NCBI GenBank assembly: GCA_947624915.1
Contig: CANQMF010000008.1
Span: forward strand, 1 to 25,458
Length of the DNA: 25,458 nt
Direction: 5' to 3'
Origin: an uncultured Bacilli bacterium
GTDB lineage: Bacteria > Bacillota_I > Bacilli_A > RF39 > UBA660
Below, in pieces: positions 15,418 through 23,353 of the stretch. The notes beneath the pieces are model-generated. The model searched no databases, was not told the DNA's origin, and worked only from the letters and a program-made list of their open reading frames with translations. The position numbers were made by a program, and so were the translations under genes. How positions within the stretch are numbered: the first letter of the stretch is position 1; each line of letters starts with the position of its first letter.

Positions 15418-15686
15418 TACAAATTAATACTCAATTTAGTATCATTATTTTTTCATTATTATATGGTTTGTTTTTTTATTACTTACTGTTTTTATGTAGA
15501 AATTATATAAATTATCCCAATATTTTTTATCGCTTCATTAATACCTTTACTTTTTTTACCTTTTTAGCACTTGTTTATTTTATTGGTATTGAAATTGTTT
15601 GTGATGGTATTTTACACATTTATTCATTTATAATCATTTTTGGTGTATGTTATGTAGTTAACTTCATTGCAAACAAAAAAAAATAA
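15414..15686 (+). CDS. yabQ: Sporulation membrane protein YabQ-like (short form)
   Basis: YabQ is an integral membrane protein required for spore cortex formation in Bacillus subtilis. This 90-residue product has three membrane helices (about 8-27, 41-60 and 66-86), starts IQINTQFSIIIFSLLYGLFFYYLLF as YabQ does, and has an IVCDGILHIYSFIIIFGVCYVVNF end resembling its last conserved block. It lacks the long C-terminal extension of the Bacillus protein. The call rests on this and on the order yabP-yabQ-divIC, which is the Bacillus one. Its ATGA start overlaps yabP. Confidence 0.82.
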   Translation: MIQINTQFSIIIFSLLYGLFFYYLLFLCRNYINYPNIFYRFINTFTFFTFLALVYFIGIEIVCDGILHIYSFIIIFGVCYVVNFIANKKK

Positions 15687-15715
15687 TGATAAAATGATCT
15701 TAGGGTGATAAGAAG

Positions 15716-16153
15716 ATGGCAAAAAAGAAAACGAGTGTATCTATTCAAGCTAGACGTAGATTGTTTTTTGTAAGACCTATTTGTTTTGGTTTAATAATGC
15801 TAGTTCTTATTACCTTTGCTAAGTATTCAGTTGATTTGTATAAGTTAAACAATGAAAAAAGGCAAAAAGATCAGGAGTATGTTTCATTACAGGAAGATGC
15901 TGAATATTTACGAAATGAAATAGTTAAATTACATGATCCCGAAGAGTTGGCGAAATTTGCTCGTGAAAATTATCTTTATTCTAAAAACGGTGAGTTAATT
16001 CTTCAGGTAAATAAGGAAGATGATAAAAAGGCTGTTAATGATGATACTAAAAAAATAACTAATCAACAGACAATTATTATATGCGCTATAGGTATTGGGT
16101 TAATTCTTTTATATGTTATAATCAAAGGTATTTTTAGTAGAAAAAAAAGGTAA
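15716..16153 (+). CDS. divIC: Cell-division protein DivIC/FtsB family, with extra C-terminal helix
   Basis: DivIC (FtsB family) is a bitopic septum protein that joins FtsL and DivIB to activate septal wall synthesis. The 145-residue protein has a basic cytoplasmic start, a membrane helix (about 19-36), a coiled coil (about 40-72), and the family end motif DPEELAKFARENYLYSKNGELILQV (about 74-98). Beyond it is a linker and a second strongly hydrophobic helix (about 119-139) with a basic tail, which ordinary DivIC lacks. Placement after yabP-yabQ supports divIC. GGTGAT gives the ribosome site. Confidence 0.9.
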   Translation: MAKKKTSVSIQARRRLFFVRPICFGLIMLVLITFAKYSVDLYKLNNEKRQKDQEYVSLQEDAEYLRNEIVKLHDPEELAKFARENYLYSKNGELILQVNKEDDKKAVNDDTKKITNQQTIIICAIGIGLILLYVIIKGIFSRKKR

Positions 16154-16175
16154 TCATTGTGGTTACCTTTTATTT
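16137..16175. terminator. Bidirectional terminator between divIC and lemA
   Basis: An 11-bp stem (16145-16155 with 16161-16171, one G-U) with a five-base loop has A's on the left and T's on the right, so it can end both convergent transcripts. Its right arm covers the lemA stop codon. Confidence 0.75.
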
Positions 16176-16709
16176 TAAACTATTAATTAATTCTGAGTGT
16201 TCTTCCAAAACAAATAATTCATTTGGAATAAGTTTTTTAACTTTAGCGATAATTAATGATGGAAATTTCGATATGATTTCATTATATTTGGTAGCTATAT
16301 CATTATAATATTCTTTAAGCGCTATTATTTCGGCTTCTGACTCAATCAGGTTGATTTCAATTTTGGTATACTCGTCGTTTTGTTTTAAAACAGCATCACT
16401 ATCTGCATAGTCATGAAATTCTTCTATAGCTTTATATAATTCTTTATCCAGTTCAAAGTTATTTAGTTTTTGAGAGCGGATTTTAGCAATCGTATCTAAA
16501 ATATCTCCCTCTTTATTTGTAACATTTCGAATAATATCAACTGATTTATTAAGTAGATCAAATCGTTTATTCAAGCTTGCTTCAATATTAGCGTTTGCTT
16601 CATTTAGCCTAATATCATATCCTTTGATATCATCTATGGTTACTATAACAAAGACATATAATGAGCCAATGACAATAAATAAGATAAATAAGATGTATAA
16701 AACAACCAT
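16170..16709 (-). CDS. LemA family protein
   Basis: LemA proteins are membrane-anchored helical bundles of unsettled function. The 179-residue protein has an N-terminal membrane helix (about 2-24) followed by the family block NEANANIEASLNKRFDLLNKSVDIIRN and helices rich in acidic and Lys residues, ending with KFPSLIIAKVKKL. The length matches. AGGTGAT is four bases before the ATG. It is convergent with divIC and downstream of gerQ on the same strand but has its own promoter. Confidence 0.9.
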   Translation of the reverse strand: MVVLYILFILFIVIGSLYVFVIVTIDDIKGYDIRLNEANANIEASLNKRFDLLNKSVDIIRNVTNKEGDILDTIAKIRSQKLNNFELDKELYKAIEEFHDYADSDAVLKQNDEYTKIEINLIESEAEIIALKEYYNDIATKYNEIISKFPSLIIAKVKKLIPNELFVLEEHSELINSLK

Positions 16710-16726
16710 ACCATCACCTAGTATTA

Positions 16727-16755
16727 ATTATAACAAATCCTTAATTTTTTTACAA
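16727..16755 (-). promoter_or_regulatory. Promoter of lemA
   Basis: On the minus strand TTGTAA (16755-16750) and TATAAT (16732-16727) are 17 bp apart. The predicted start is about 11 bases before the ATG, so the leader would be very short. Confidence 0.6.
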
Positions 16756-16759
16756 TCTA

Positions 16760-17068
16760 TTAATTACTTGGATAGAATTGATCACTAGTGTTTATATTTT
16801 CATCAAATTTAATATAATCAACATATATTAGTAATAGGAGATACCAATTACCACTATTAGGATCACTTAGAATAATATGATCTTTACCTGATTGTTCGAT
16901 AATCCCCTTAAAAACTCGATCTTTCCACTCTAAAGAGTCAGCAAAAGACATATAAACTTCAACTTGTTTGCCACGATTTAGGCGGAGAATATTTTCAATG
17001 TATGATTGTTCATTAGCAGTTTGGCCATACATTGGAGCGCTACTATAACTGTTATTTATAAACATCAT
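16760..17068 (-). CDS. gerQ: Spore coat protein GerQ
   Basis: GerQ is a spore coat protein needed for germination through the cortex hydrolase CwlJ, and is cross-linked by transglutaminase in Bacillus. The 102-residue protein carries the conserved block NILRLNRGKQVEVYMSF, WKDRVFKGIIEQSGKDHIILSDPNSGNWYLLLLIYVDYIKFDE, with a short, low-complexity N terminus rich in Ser, Tyr and Gln as is usual. The start is not settled: two adjacent ATG codons at 17068-17063 follow AGAAAGG with almost no spacing. No good promoter was identified. Confidence 0.93.
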   Translation of the reverse strand: MMFINNSYSSAPMYGQTANEQSYIENILRLNRGKQVEVYMSFADSLEWKDRVFKGIIEQSGKDHIILSDPNSGNWYLLLLIYVDYIKFDENINTSDQFYPSN

Positions 17069-17264
17069 CCTTTCTAGTTAAATATATTAAAATATAACGT
17101 CTATTATGATAATTATTGAAAATGTCTTTTAATCTGATAACAGTACAAGGATAATTAAAATTAGTTGTTTGTCATAGATAAAGGGAGTAAAAACTTCCTA
17201 GATAGAGAATATTAAATGGAGTATGTATAAGTATTGTTATAAAACATTTAAAGTTGGTAACAGT

Positions 17265-17293
17265 TTGACAAAATAAAGTACTTGTGATAATAT
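17265..17293 (+). promoter_or_regulatory. Sigma-A promoter of trhP1-trhP2
   Basis: A consensus TTGACA (17265-17270), 17-bp spacer and TGATAATAT (-10 TAATAT at 17288-17293, with TG) is one of the strongest promoters in the window. The rest of 17069-17264 has no gene; only a small GGGAGT/ACTTCC hairpin near 17182 stands out. Confidence 0.85.
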
Positions 17294-17335
17294 TAGAAAG
17301 TCTTTTATAGGACATACGTTTTTAGGTGTGATAAT

Positions 17336-18187
17336 ATGGCAAATTTGGTAATTATTCCTAATAAAAAAGAAGATATTGACAATATTGAAGAAGATGTCCT
17401 TTTAGGCATTGATGGATATAGTGTCAATATGATGACGATTAGTTTTGCTGAGTTAAAGCAACTAGTGAACAAGCGTAGTAATTTTTTTGTATCCTTAAAT
17501 AAAAACTTTGTCAATAAAGAGTTGAAAGAATTAGAAGAAATACTTATTTATTTATCAAATACTAATATAAAGGGTATCTTTTATTATGATGTTGCCATAA
17601 TAAATATTGTTAAAAGATTGCATCTCAATTTGAATTTAGTGTGGTCTAGTGAACATATGACAACTAATTATTATACTATTAATTATTGGTATAATCAGGG
17701 TGTCTATGGAACATTTTTATCAAATGAAATAACTAAAGATGAGATGATGGTAATTAGTGATAATACTAAGAGTCATTTGTTTGTTCAGTTATTTGGTTAT
17801 ATACCTATGTATGTGTCAAGAAGACATGCCATAAGTAACTATTTAAATTATTTCAGTATTGATGTTAAGGCTAATTATTATTATTTGAAGAAAGATGATA
17901 AGAAGTATCCTATTGTAGATAATAATGAAGGAACGATAATTTATACTGATTTTATTTTAAATGGATTACGAGAATATTTAGTATTAAAAGATAAAATAGA
18001 GCATATTATTATTAATGGCTATAATATTGATAGTAAGCTTTTAAATAAGGTAATTTCAATGTTTAAAATAGTAACCAATAATAATATTGATGAGTTAGAG
18101 TTAGAAATGAGTAAAATGTTTGATAATTTAGGTTCTGGTTTTTTATATGAAGAATCAATTTATAGGGTGAAGAATAATGATAAATAA
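17336..18187 (+). CDS. trhP1: Peptidase U32-like tRNA hydroxylation protein TrhP1 (YrrN-like)
   Basis: Together with TrhP2 this protein hydroxylates U34 of certain tRNAs to ho5U, using prephenate (known in Bacillus; transferred here by similarity). The 283-residue protein is the divergent, smaller U32 partner: a TIM-barrel-like N-terminal half with SSEHMTTN, and SRRHAISNYLNYFSI at about 163-177. No full U32 Cys signature is present, as for YrrN. A GTGATAAT ribosome site precedes the ATG. It overlaps trhP2 by 11 bases, so the two are coupled; the next gene is greA, the same neighbourhood as in Bacillus. Confidence 0.88.
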   Translation: MANLVIIPNKKEDIDNIEEDVLLGIDGYSVNMMTISFAELKQLVNKRSNFFVSLNKNFVNKELKELEEILIYLSNTNIKGIFYYDVAIINIVKRLHLNLNLVWSSEHMTTNYYTINYWYNQGVYGTFLSNEITKDEMMVISDNTKSHLFVQLFGYIPMYVSRRHAISNYLNYFSIDVKANYYYLKKDDKKYPIVDNNEGTIIYTDFILNGLREYLVLKDKIEHIIINGYNIDSKLLNKVISMFKIVTNNNIDELELEMSKMFDNLGSGFLYEESIYRVKNNDK

Positions 18188-19394
18188 GCCAGAGTTATTA
18201 GCTCCAGCCGGTGATTTAGAAAGACTTAAGGTAGCTTTGCTTTACGGTGCAGATGCAGTGTATTGTGGCGGACCCGGTTTTGGTTTAAGAGCTAATGCAA
18301 CCAATTTTACTTTTGAAGAACTAGAAGAAGGAATAAATTTTGCTCATTCGCTAAATAAAAAAGTTTATGTTACTGTAAATATTGTATTACATAATAAAGA
18401 GGCAGATGCCTTGCTAGCTTACCTAATCAAGTTAGAAAAGATAAAGCCAGATGCTATTATTGTTAGTGATCCATATGTTATTGATTTAGCGCTTAAAAAG
18501 ACTAATTTAGAAGTGCATTTATCAACACAGCAGTCAACTTTAAATTATGAAAGTTGTGAGTTCTTTTATCACGAAGGAGTAAAGAGAATAGTTTTAGCTC
18601 GTGAATGTTGTATGGATGATATTAAACAAATAATTGAGAAAGTCCCAATTGAAATTGAAACGTTTATTCACGGTGCTATGTGTGCTGGATATAGTGGGCG
18701 TTGTGTGTTATCTAATTTTTTAACCAATCGCGATGCTAATCGTGGTGGCTGCAGTCAAATATGCCGTTGGAATTTTGAACTATTAGCTGATGATAAAGTA
18801 ATTGAAGCAGATAAAGATTTTACTTTGTGTAGTAAAGATTTATCGTTGTTACAATATTTACCTCAGATGATTGAGATGGGAATCAAGTCTTTAAAGATTG
18901 AAGGACGTATGCGTTCTATTTATTATATAGCAACGGTTGTTTCTATATATCGAAAGGCTATTGATGAATATTGTAACGATAAACAACATTATGAATATAA
19001 TAAAAAGTATGAGCGAATATTAAGACGTTGTGCTAATAGAGATTCTGTCGCTCAGTTCTTTAATGGTATTAATGATGAGTCTTGTAGTTATTATAATGGA
19101 CGTGATGAAGTATCTAATCAAGATTTTATTGGGGTAGTGATAGATTATGATCCCGAAACGACAATTGCGTTAATTGAACAACGTAACTATTTTAAAGTAG
19201 GCGATGTTGTTGAAATATTTAGTCCTTATCATGATGATATTGAGTATGAAATTAAAGAAATATATGATGAGGATAATAATTCAATTGATGTTGTGAGACA
19301 TCCAAAACAAAGAATAAAAATTAAGATTAACCAACAACTATATAAGTATGATTTAATACGAAAAAAAGTTGTTGACATTGATAGAGAAAAGTAG
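18177..19394 (+). CDS. trhP2: Peptidase U32 tRNA hydroxylation protein TrhP2 (YrrO-like)
   Basis: TrhP2 is the catalytic partner in U34 tRNA hydroxylation, a U32-fold enzyme expected to bind an iron-sulfur cluster. The 405-residue protein begins PELLAPAGDLERLKVALLYGADAVYCGG, and carries the U32 signature ETFIHGAMCAGYSGRCVLS at about 161-179 and the later cysteines in RGGCSQICRW. A C-terminal beta domain follows from about 310. GGTGA precedes the ATG, which overlaps trhP1. The -35 of the greA promoter lies in its last codons. Confidence 0.95.
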   Translation: MINKPELLAPAGDLERLKVALLYGADAVYCGGPGFGLRANATNFTFEELEEGINFAHSLNKKVYVTVNIVLHNKEADALLAYLIKLEKIKPDAIIVSDPYVIDLALKKTNLEVHLSTQQSTLNYESCEFFYHEGVKRIVLARECCMDDIKQIIEKVPIEIETFIHGAMCAGYSGRCVLSNFLTNRDANRGGCSQICRWNFELLADDKVIEADKDFTLCSKDLSLLQYLPQMIEMGIKSLKIEGRMRSIYYIATVVSIYRKAIDEYCNDKQHYEYNKKYERILRRCANRDSVAQFFNGINDESCSYYNGRDEVSNQDFIGVVIDYDPETTIALIEQRNYFKVGDVVEIFSPYHDDIEYEIKEIYDEDNNSIDVVRHPKQRIKIKINQQLYKYDLIRKKVVDIDREK

Positions 19395-19400
19395 TATCAT
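19372..19400 (+). promoter_or_regulatory. Promoter of greA
   Basis: TTGACA (19372-19377), 17-bp spacer and TATCAT (19395-19400). The -35 lies inside the end of trhP2. It gives a leader of about 25 bases. Confidence 0.7.
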
Positions 19401-19431
19401 TTTATAGATATTTAGAAAGTTTAGGTGAGTT

Positions 19432-19905
19432 ATGATGAAAAATGATAAGACAATTTATTTAACAGAAGAAGGATTGGAAGAAATCAAAAAGGAGCTAAAT
19501 ATTCTAAAATTAGAAAAAAGACCTGAAATAATTACGGCTTTAAAAGAAGCTAGAGCTCAGGGTGATTTAAGTGAAAATGCTGAATATGATGCAGCTCGCA
19601 ATGAGCAAGCTATTGTTGAGGCAAGAATTCAAGAACTTGAGGTTATGGTTGAAAAGGCTACAATTATTAAAGATATAAATACTGATGTTGTTTCATTAGG
19701 TACTAAAGTAACTATTGAATATGTTGAAGATCATGAGCGTGAAGAATACTCTATTGTTGGTAGTAAAGAGGCAGATCCATTTACAAATAAAATTTCTAAT
19801 GAATCTCCTATAGCTCAGGCCATTATGGGATCTAAAGTTGGTAATATTGTTAGTGTTGATAGTCCTAATGGAAAATATGATGTCAAAATTGTTGCAATAG
19901 CATAA
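19432..19905 (+). CDS. greA: Transcription elongation factor GreA
   Basis: GreA enters the RNA polymerase secondary channel and stimulates cleavage of backtracked RNA. The 157-residue protein has the N-terminal antiparallel coiled coil (about 10-78) with the tip motif AQGDLSENAEYDAA, whose acidic residues coordinate the catalytic Mg, and a C-terminal FKBP-like domain (about 82-157) with IVGSKEADP and ISNESPIAQAIMG. Two ATG codons follow AGGTGA by three or six bases (19432 or 19435), so the start is uncertain by one residue. A terminator overlaps its stop codon. Confidence 0.97.
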   Translation: MMKNDKTIYLTEEGLEEIKKELNILKLEKRPEIITALKEARAQGDLSENAEYDAARNEQAIVEARIQELEVMVEKATIIKDINTDVVSLGTKVTIEYVEDHEREEYSIVGSKEADPFTNKISNESPIAQAIMGSKVGNIVSVDSPNGKYDVKIVAIA

Positions 19906-19923
19906 TTAAACTTATGCTTTTTT
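19899..19923 (+). terminator. Intrinsic terminator of greA
   Basis: AGCATAA (19899-19905) pairs with TTATGCT (19912-19918), loop TTAAAC, followed by six T. It starts within the last codons of greA. Confidence 0.8.
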
Positions 19924-19958
19924 CTTAGCTAATTATATATTTTATATTAGGAGGAACT

Positions 19959-21017
19959 ATGACATATCGAAAGACATGTATGAAGGTTAACTTAGCTAAT
20001 TTAAAAGATAATGTAAAGACACTAATTAATAGATACAATGATTATCAATATTATATTGGTGTTGTTAAAGCCGATGCATATGGGCATAATGGCATGCTAG
20101 TCATTAAAACGATTATTGATAGTGGTTGTAATTATCTAGCGGTTTCATCTTTAGATGAAGCATTGGAAATTAGAAAATATTTTTCTATACCTATTTTGAT
20201 ATTAGGAATTGTTCATGTTGAATATATGGATATTTGTGTTCAAAATAGATTAGATATAACTGTAACTAACTTAAATTATTTACAGCAAATAAAGGATTAT
20301 CCCCTAAATATTCATATCAAGATAGATACTGGAATGAATCGTCTAGGAGTTAAGACGCAAGATGAATTTAATAGTATGTATCAATTAGCTAAGCATAGTA
20401 ATGTGAAATTAAAAGGACTTTATACTCACATTTATTATGCAGAAGATGAAAAGACAGTTAATGAACAAATTAAGCTATTTAAAGGAATAACTAATGATAT
20501 TGATCTAAATAGTATAGATATGGTTCATATTGCTCAAAGTGATACTTTTCTTAAGTATCCGAAGATTGATATATGTAATGGTTGTAGATTAGGTATTGCT
20601 ATGTATGGATTAACTGCTAACAATTTGCGCCTTAAATCAACGTGTCAATTAATTAGTGAAATTATTGAAATAAAGAAAATAAAAAAAGGAGAATGTGTAA
20701 GCTATGGTGGAAAATATATAGCTGATAGTGACGAAATAATTGGTGTTGTTAGTATTGGATATGCTGATGGCGTTAATCGCCATTTAAGTGGCGCATATAT
20801 TTATATTAATAATTATCCATATCAAATAATTGGTAATATCTGTATGGATATGTTAATGGTAAGAATTGATGAAAATGTTCATCTATATGATAAGGTATAT
20901 ATATACAAGGATATTAATCATATTAAAAAACTAAGTAAATATTTAGATACTATTCCTTACGAGTTAATATGTAATATTACTAAAAGAGTACCTAGAATAT
21001 ATGAAAAAGATATATAA
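19959..21017 (+). CDS. alr: Alanine racemase
   Basis: Alr is the PLP enzyme that converts L- to D-alanine for peptidoglycan. The 352-residue protein has the PLP lysine motif VVKADAYGHN (K37), HIKIDTGMNRLGV, RLGIAMYG, the catalytic tyrosine in SYGGKYIA (about Y249), IGYADGV, GNICMDM, and the RVPRIY end. Start ATG is preceded by TAGGAGG. The promoter is not clear; readthrough from greA past a terminator is the alternative. It is slightly short against the usual 370-390. Confidence 0.96.
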   Translation: MTYRKTCMKVNLANLKDNVKTLINRYNDYQYYIGVVKADAYGHNGMLVIKTIIDSGCNYLAVSSLDEALEIRKYFSIPILILGIVHVEYMDICVQNRLDITVTNLNYLQQIKDYPLNIHIKIDTGMNRLGVKTQDEFNSMYQLAKHSNVKLKGLYTHIYYAEDEKTVNEQIKLFKGITNDIDLNSIDMVHIAQSDTFLKYPKIDICNGCRLGIAMYGLTANNLRLKSTCQLISEIIEIKKIKKGECVSYGGKYIADSDEIIGVVSIGYADGVNRHLSGAYIYINNYPYQIIGNICMDMLMVRIDENVHLYDKVYIYKDINHIKKLSKYLDTIPYELICNITKRVPRIYEKDI

Positions 21018-21057
21018 ATAATCAATAGTGTTTATTTATATATCTTTTATTTTTTTT
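21005..21057. terminator. Bidirectional terminator between alr and gpmI
   Basis: A 17-bp A+T-rich stem (21005-21021 with 21032-21048) with a ten-base loop is followed on the plus strand by eight T. It overlaps both the alr and gpmI ends, whose genes converge. Confidence 0.75.
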
Positions 21058-22567
21058 GAACTAATACTTTTCCAGTCATTTCTTTTGGAATATCTAATCC
21101 CATCATTGTTAAAATAGTTGGAGCAACATCGGCAAGTTTACCTATATAATTTTCATCTATCTTATAATCCTTGTCTATAACAATGAAAGGGACTAAATTA
21201 GTTGAATGCATTTTATTAGGCGTTCCATCAGGATCAATCATATTTTCACAGTTGCCATGATCAGCTGTTATAATTATTTTAGTATTGTTTAAATCAACAC
21301 TTTGAACTAGATTGGCTAAACATTTATCAATGTGTTCAACGCCCTCAATAGCTTTATCATACATACCTGTATGACCTAAAGCATCCCCATTTGGATAATT
21401 TACAACAATAAAGTCATATTTTGGAATAGAATCAATTAAATATTTTGTAATATCATATGAACGCATTTTAGGATCTTCATCATAAGTAAAAACATTTGAA
21501 CGTTCAAATATTTTTCGATCCTCGTTTTTAAAAATGTTATTAGAACAACCACTAAAATAAAAGGTTACATGCCCATTTTTTTCAAATTCACTTAAACGTA
21601 ATTGTTTTAGACCTAAATTACTTATATATTCTCCTAAGGTATTTTTTAATATTTCGGGTTTGAAAGCAATGTACAATTGTTTATATAACTCATTTGATTC
21701 ATAGTCAGTCATAGTTACTAAAGTTAAATCTAGTTTTTTTACTTCAAATTCTTTAAAGTTAGGATCTTTTAAACATCTTAGTAATTGAATCATTCTATCT
21801 GAACGAAAATTAAACATTATCATTGAGTCATTATTGTTGATGGGAATGCTCTCAATAACAGTTGGTTTCATGAATTCATCTGTTTGTTTATCTTGATATT
21901 CTATTTCAAAGGCTTCATTAGTATTATTAACTACAATATCACTCTTACCATTAATTATGGCATCGTAGGCTAAATGAGTTAAGTCCCAATTTCGGTCACG
22001 GTTCATAGCATAATATCTACCACCGATTGTAATTATTTTACCAACTCCAATCTCTTGTATTTTAGATTGTAAGTAATTAATATATTTAGGGCCTACTAAA
22101 GGTTCAGTATCCCTTCCATCCAGTAAGGCATGAATATAGACTCTATCAAAATTTTGCCTTTTACATAATTTTAATAATTCTATTAAATGATTTATATGTG
22201 AGTGAACTCCGCCGTCTGAAACTAACCCTAGTAAATGTAAATTAGTATTGTTTTGTTTACAATTGTCAATCGCTTTTAAGAAAGCTTCATTGTCATAAAA
22301 AGAACCATCTTCAATTGCTTTATTAATTCTAAGTAACGATTGGTAAACGACTCTTCCAGCACCAATATTAGTGTGGCCAACTTCACTATTTCCCATTTGT
22401 CCATCAGGGATGCCTACAAATTTTCCACTAGCCTCTAATTTACAGTGTGGATAATTGTTCCATAAATAATTAAGAAATGGTTTATGAGCATTTTTAAATG
22501 CATTACCTTCGCTTTGATTTCTTAGTCCAACACCATCTAAAATGCATAAAATAAATGTCTTTGTCAT
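21047..22567 (-). CDS. gpmI: 2,3-bisphosphoglycerate-independent phosphoglycerate mutase
   Basis: GpmI interconverts 3- and 2-phosphoglycerate in glycolysis using two Mn ions. The 506-residue protein begins MTKTFILCILDGVG (metal Asp at D11) and has the phosphoserine motif MGNSEVGHTNIGAGR (S61), GLVSDGGVHSH, ALLDGRDT, IGGRYYAMNRD, NFRSDR, and the C-terminal metal site TADHGNCENM. Length is typical. The ATG at 22567 has AAGGAG eight bases upstream; the longer frame starts with an ATG overlapping the -10 region. It sits downstream of clpP on the same strand, with its own extended -10. Confidence 0.97.
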   Translation of the reverse strand: MTKTFILCILDGVGLRNQSEGNAFKNAHKPFLNYLWNNYPHCKLEASGKFVGIPDGQMGNSEVGHTNIGAGRVVYQSLLRINKAIEDGSFYDNEAFLKAIDNCKQNNTNLHLLGLVSDGGVHSHINHLIELLKLCKRQNFDRVYIHALLDGRDTEPLVGPKYINYLQSKIQEIGVGKIITIGGRYYAMNRDRNWDLTHLAYDAIINGKSDIVVNNTNEAFEIEYQDKQTDEFMKPTVIESIPINNNDSMIMFNFRSDRMIQLLRCLKDPNFKEFEVKKLDLTLVTMTDYESNELYKQLYIAFKPEILKNTLGEYISNLGLKQLRLSEFEKNGHVTFYFSGCSNNIFKNEDRKIFERSNVFTYDEDPKMRSYDITKYLIDSIPKYDFIVVNYPNGDALGHTGMYDKAIEGVEHIDKCLANLVQSVDLNNTKIIITADHGNCENMIDPDGTPNKMHSTNLVPFIVIDKDYKIDENYIGKLADVAPTILTMMGLDIPKEMTGKVLVQKK

Positions 22568-22585
22568 ATCATCATCTCCTTCCAT

Positions 22586-22594
22586 ATTATACCA
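22586..22594 (-). promoter_or_regulatory. Extended -10 promoter of gpmI
   Basis: TGGTATAAT on the minus strand (22594-22586). The predicted start falls near 22580, close to the ribosome site, so the leader would be very short. The -35 is weak. Confidence 0.5.
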
Positions 22595-22621
22595 TGTATT
22601 TTTTTTGATAAAAGATAAAAT

Positions 22622-22648
22622 AAATAAAAATAGTTAACTAGTGTTAAC
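22622..22648 (-). terminator. Possible terminator of clpP
   Basis: On the minus strand GTTAAC, loop ACTA, GTTAAC (22648-22633) is followed by a broken U-rich run (22632-22622). The 6-bp stem is weak. Confidence 0.4.
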
Positions 22649-22662
22649 CAATTTATTAACTA

Positions 22663-23244
22663 TTAAATGTTATCTTTATCTAGTATTTTATCTATTAAGC
22701 CATAATTTAAGGCTTCACCAGCACTCATGAAATTATCGCGATCAGTATCTTTTTCAATAATGTTGATATCTTTACCTGTATTTAGTGATAGTAATTTATT
22801 TAATTTGTCTTTTAATTTTAGAATATGTTCAGCGGCAATTTTAATTTCTGTGGCTTGTCCTTGGACACCTCCTAATGGTTGATGAATCATTATTTCACTA
22901 TTAGGTAGAGAATATCTTTTTCCCTTTGTTCCACTAGATAAAAGAAAGGCACTCATACTAGCTGCTAAACCAACACAAATAGTAGATACATCACTTTTTA
23001 TGAAATTCATTGTATCATATATTGCCATACCAGCTGAAACACTTCCACCTGGGGAATTAATATATATACTGATATCATTATGATTGATTGAATCTAGATA
23101 TAATAGTTCACTAATAATTATATTAGCACTGCTATCAGTTATTTCATCACCTAGGATAATAATACGATCTTGTAGTAATCTTGAGTATAAATCATAAGCA
23201 CGCTCAGTATTGTGTTTTTTTTCTATAATGTTTGGAATAATCAA
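22663..23244 (-). CDS. clpP: ATP-dependent Clp protease proteolytic subunit
   Basis: ClpP forms the tetradecameric serine protease barrel fed by ClpX or ClpC. With a TTG start at 23244 the 193-residue protein begins IIPNIIEKK, aligning with Bacillus ClpP (NLIPTVIEQ). The catalytic triad is visible: Ser in AASMSAF (S96), His in IHQPLGG (H121), Asp in DTDRDNF (D170). [18 protein letters not shown] is the substrate-groove strand. TTG is chosen because AGGAG (about nine bases upstream) positions it and because the longer frame, from a TTG at 23274, would add ten residues foreign to the family. It is divergent from the nucleoside kinase gene. Confidence 0.96.
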   Translation of the reverse strand: MIIPNIIEKKHNTERAYDLYSRLLQDRIIILGDEITDSSANIIISELLYLDSINHNDISIYINSPGGSVSAGMAIYDTMNFIKSDVSTICVGLAASMSAFLLSSGTKGKRYSLPNSEIMIHQPLGGVQGQATEIKIAAEHILKLKDKLNKLLSLNTGKDINIIEKDTDRDNFMSAGEALNYGLIDKILDKDNI

Positions 23245-23301
23245 AGTATCATCTCCTATATTTATAATAGTCAATGATTTGTTAAATATTCGCTAAATAT
23301 A

Positions 23302-23330
23302 ATGACAAAATAATCTTTTTTTGATAAAAT
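23302..23330 (+). promoter_or_regulatory. Promoter of the nucleoside kinase-gap unit
   Basis: ATGACA (23302-23307), a 17-bp spacer ending in TGA, and TAAAAT (23325-23330). It sits in the 109-base divergent region with clpP and excludes the longer frame that begins at 23321. Confidence 0.6.
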
Positions 23331-23353
23331 TTAATAAGAGAATAGAGGGCTTT

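Noticed and set aside
23321..23353. TTG start for the nucleoside kinase at 23321
   Set aside because: It overlaps the -10 of a good promoter; ATG at 23354 has a GAGGG site.
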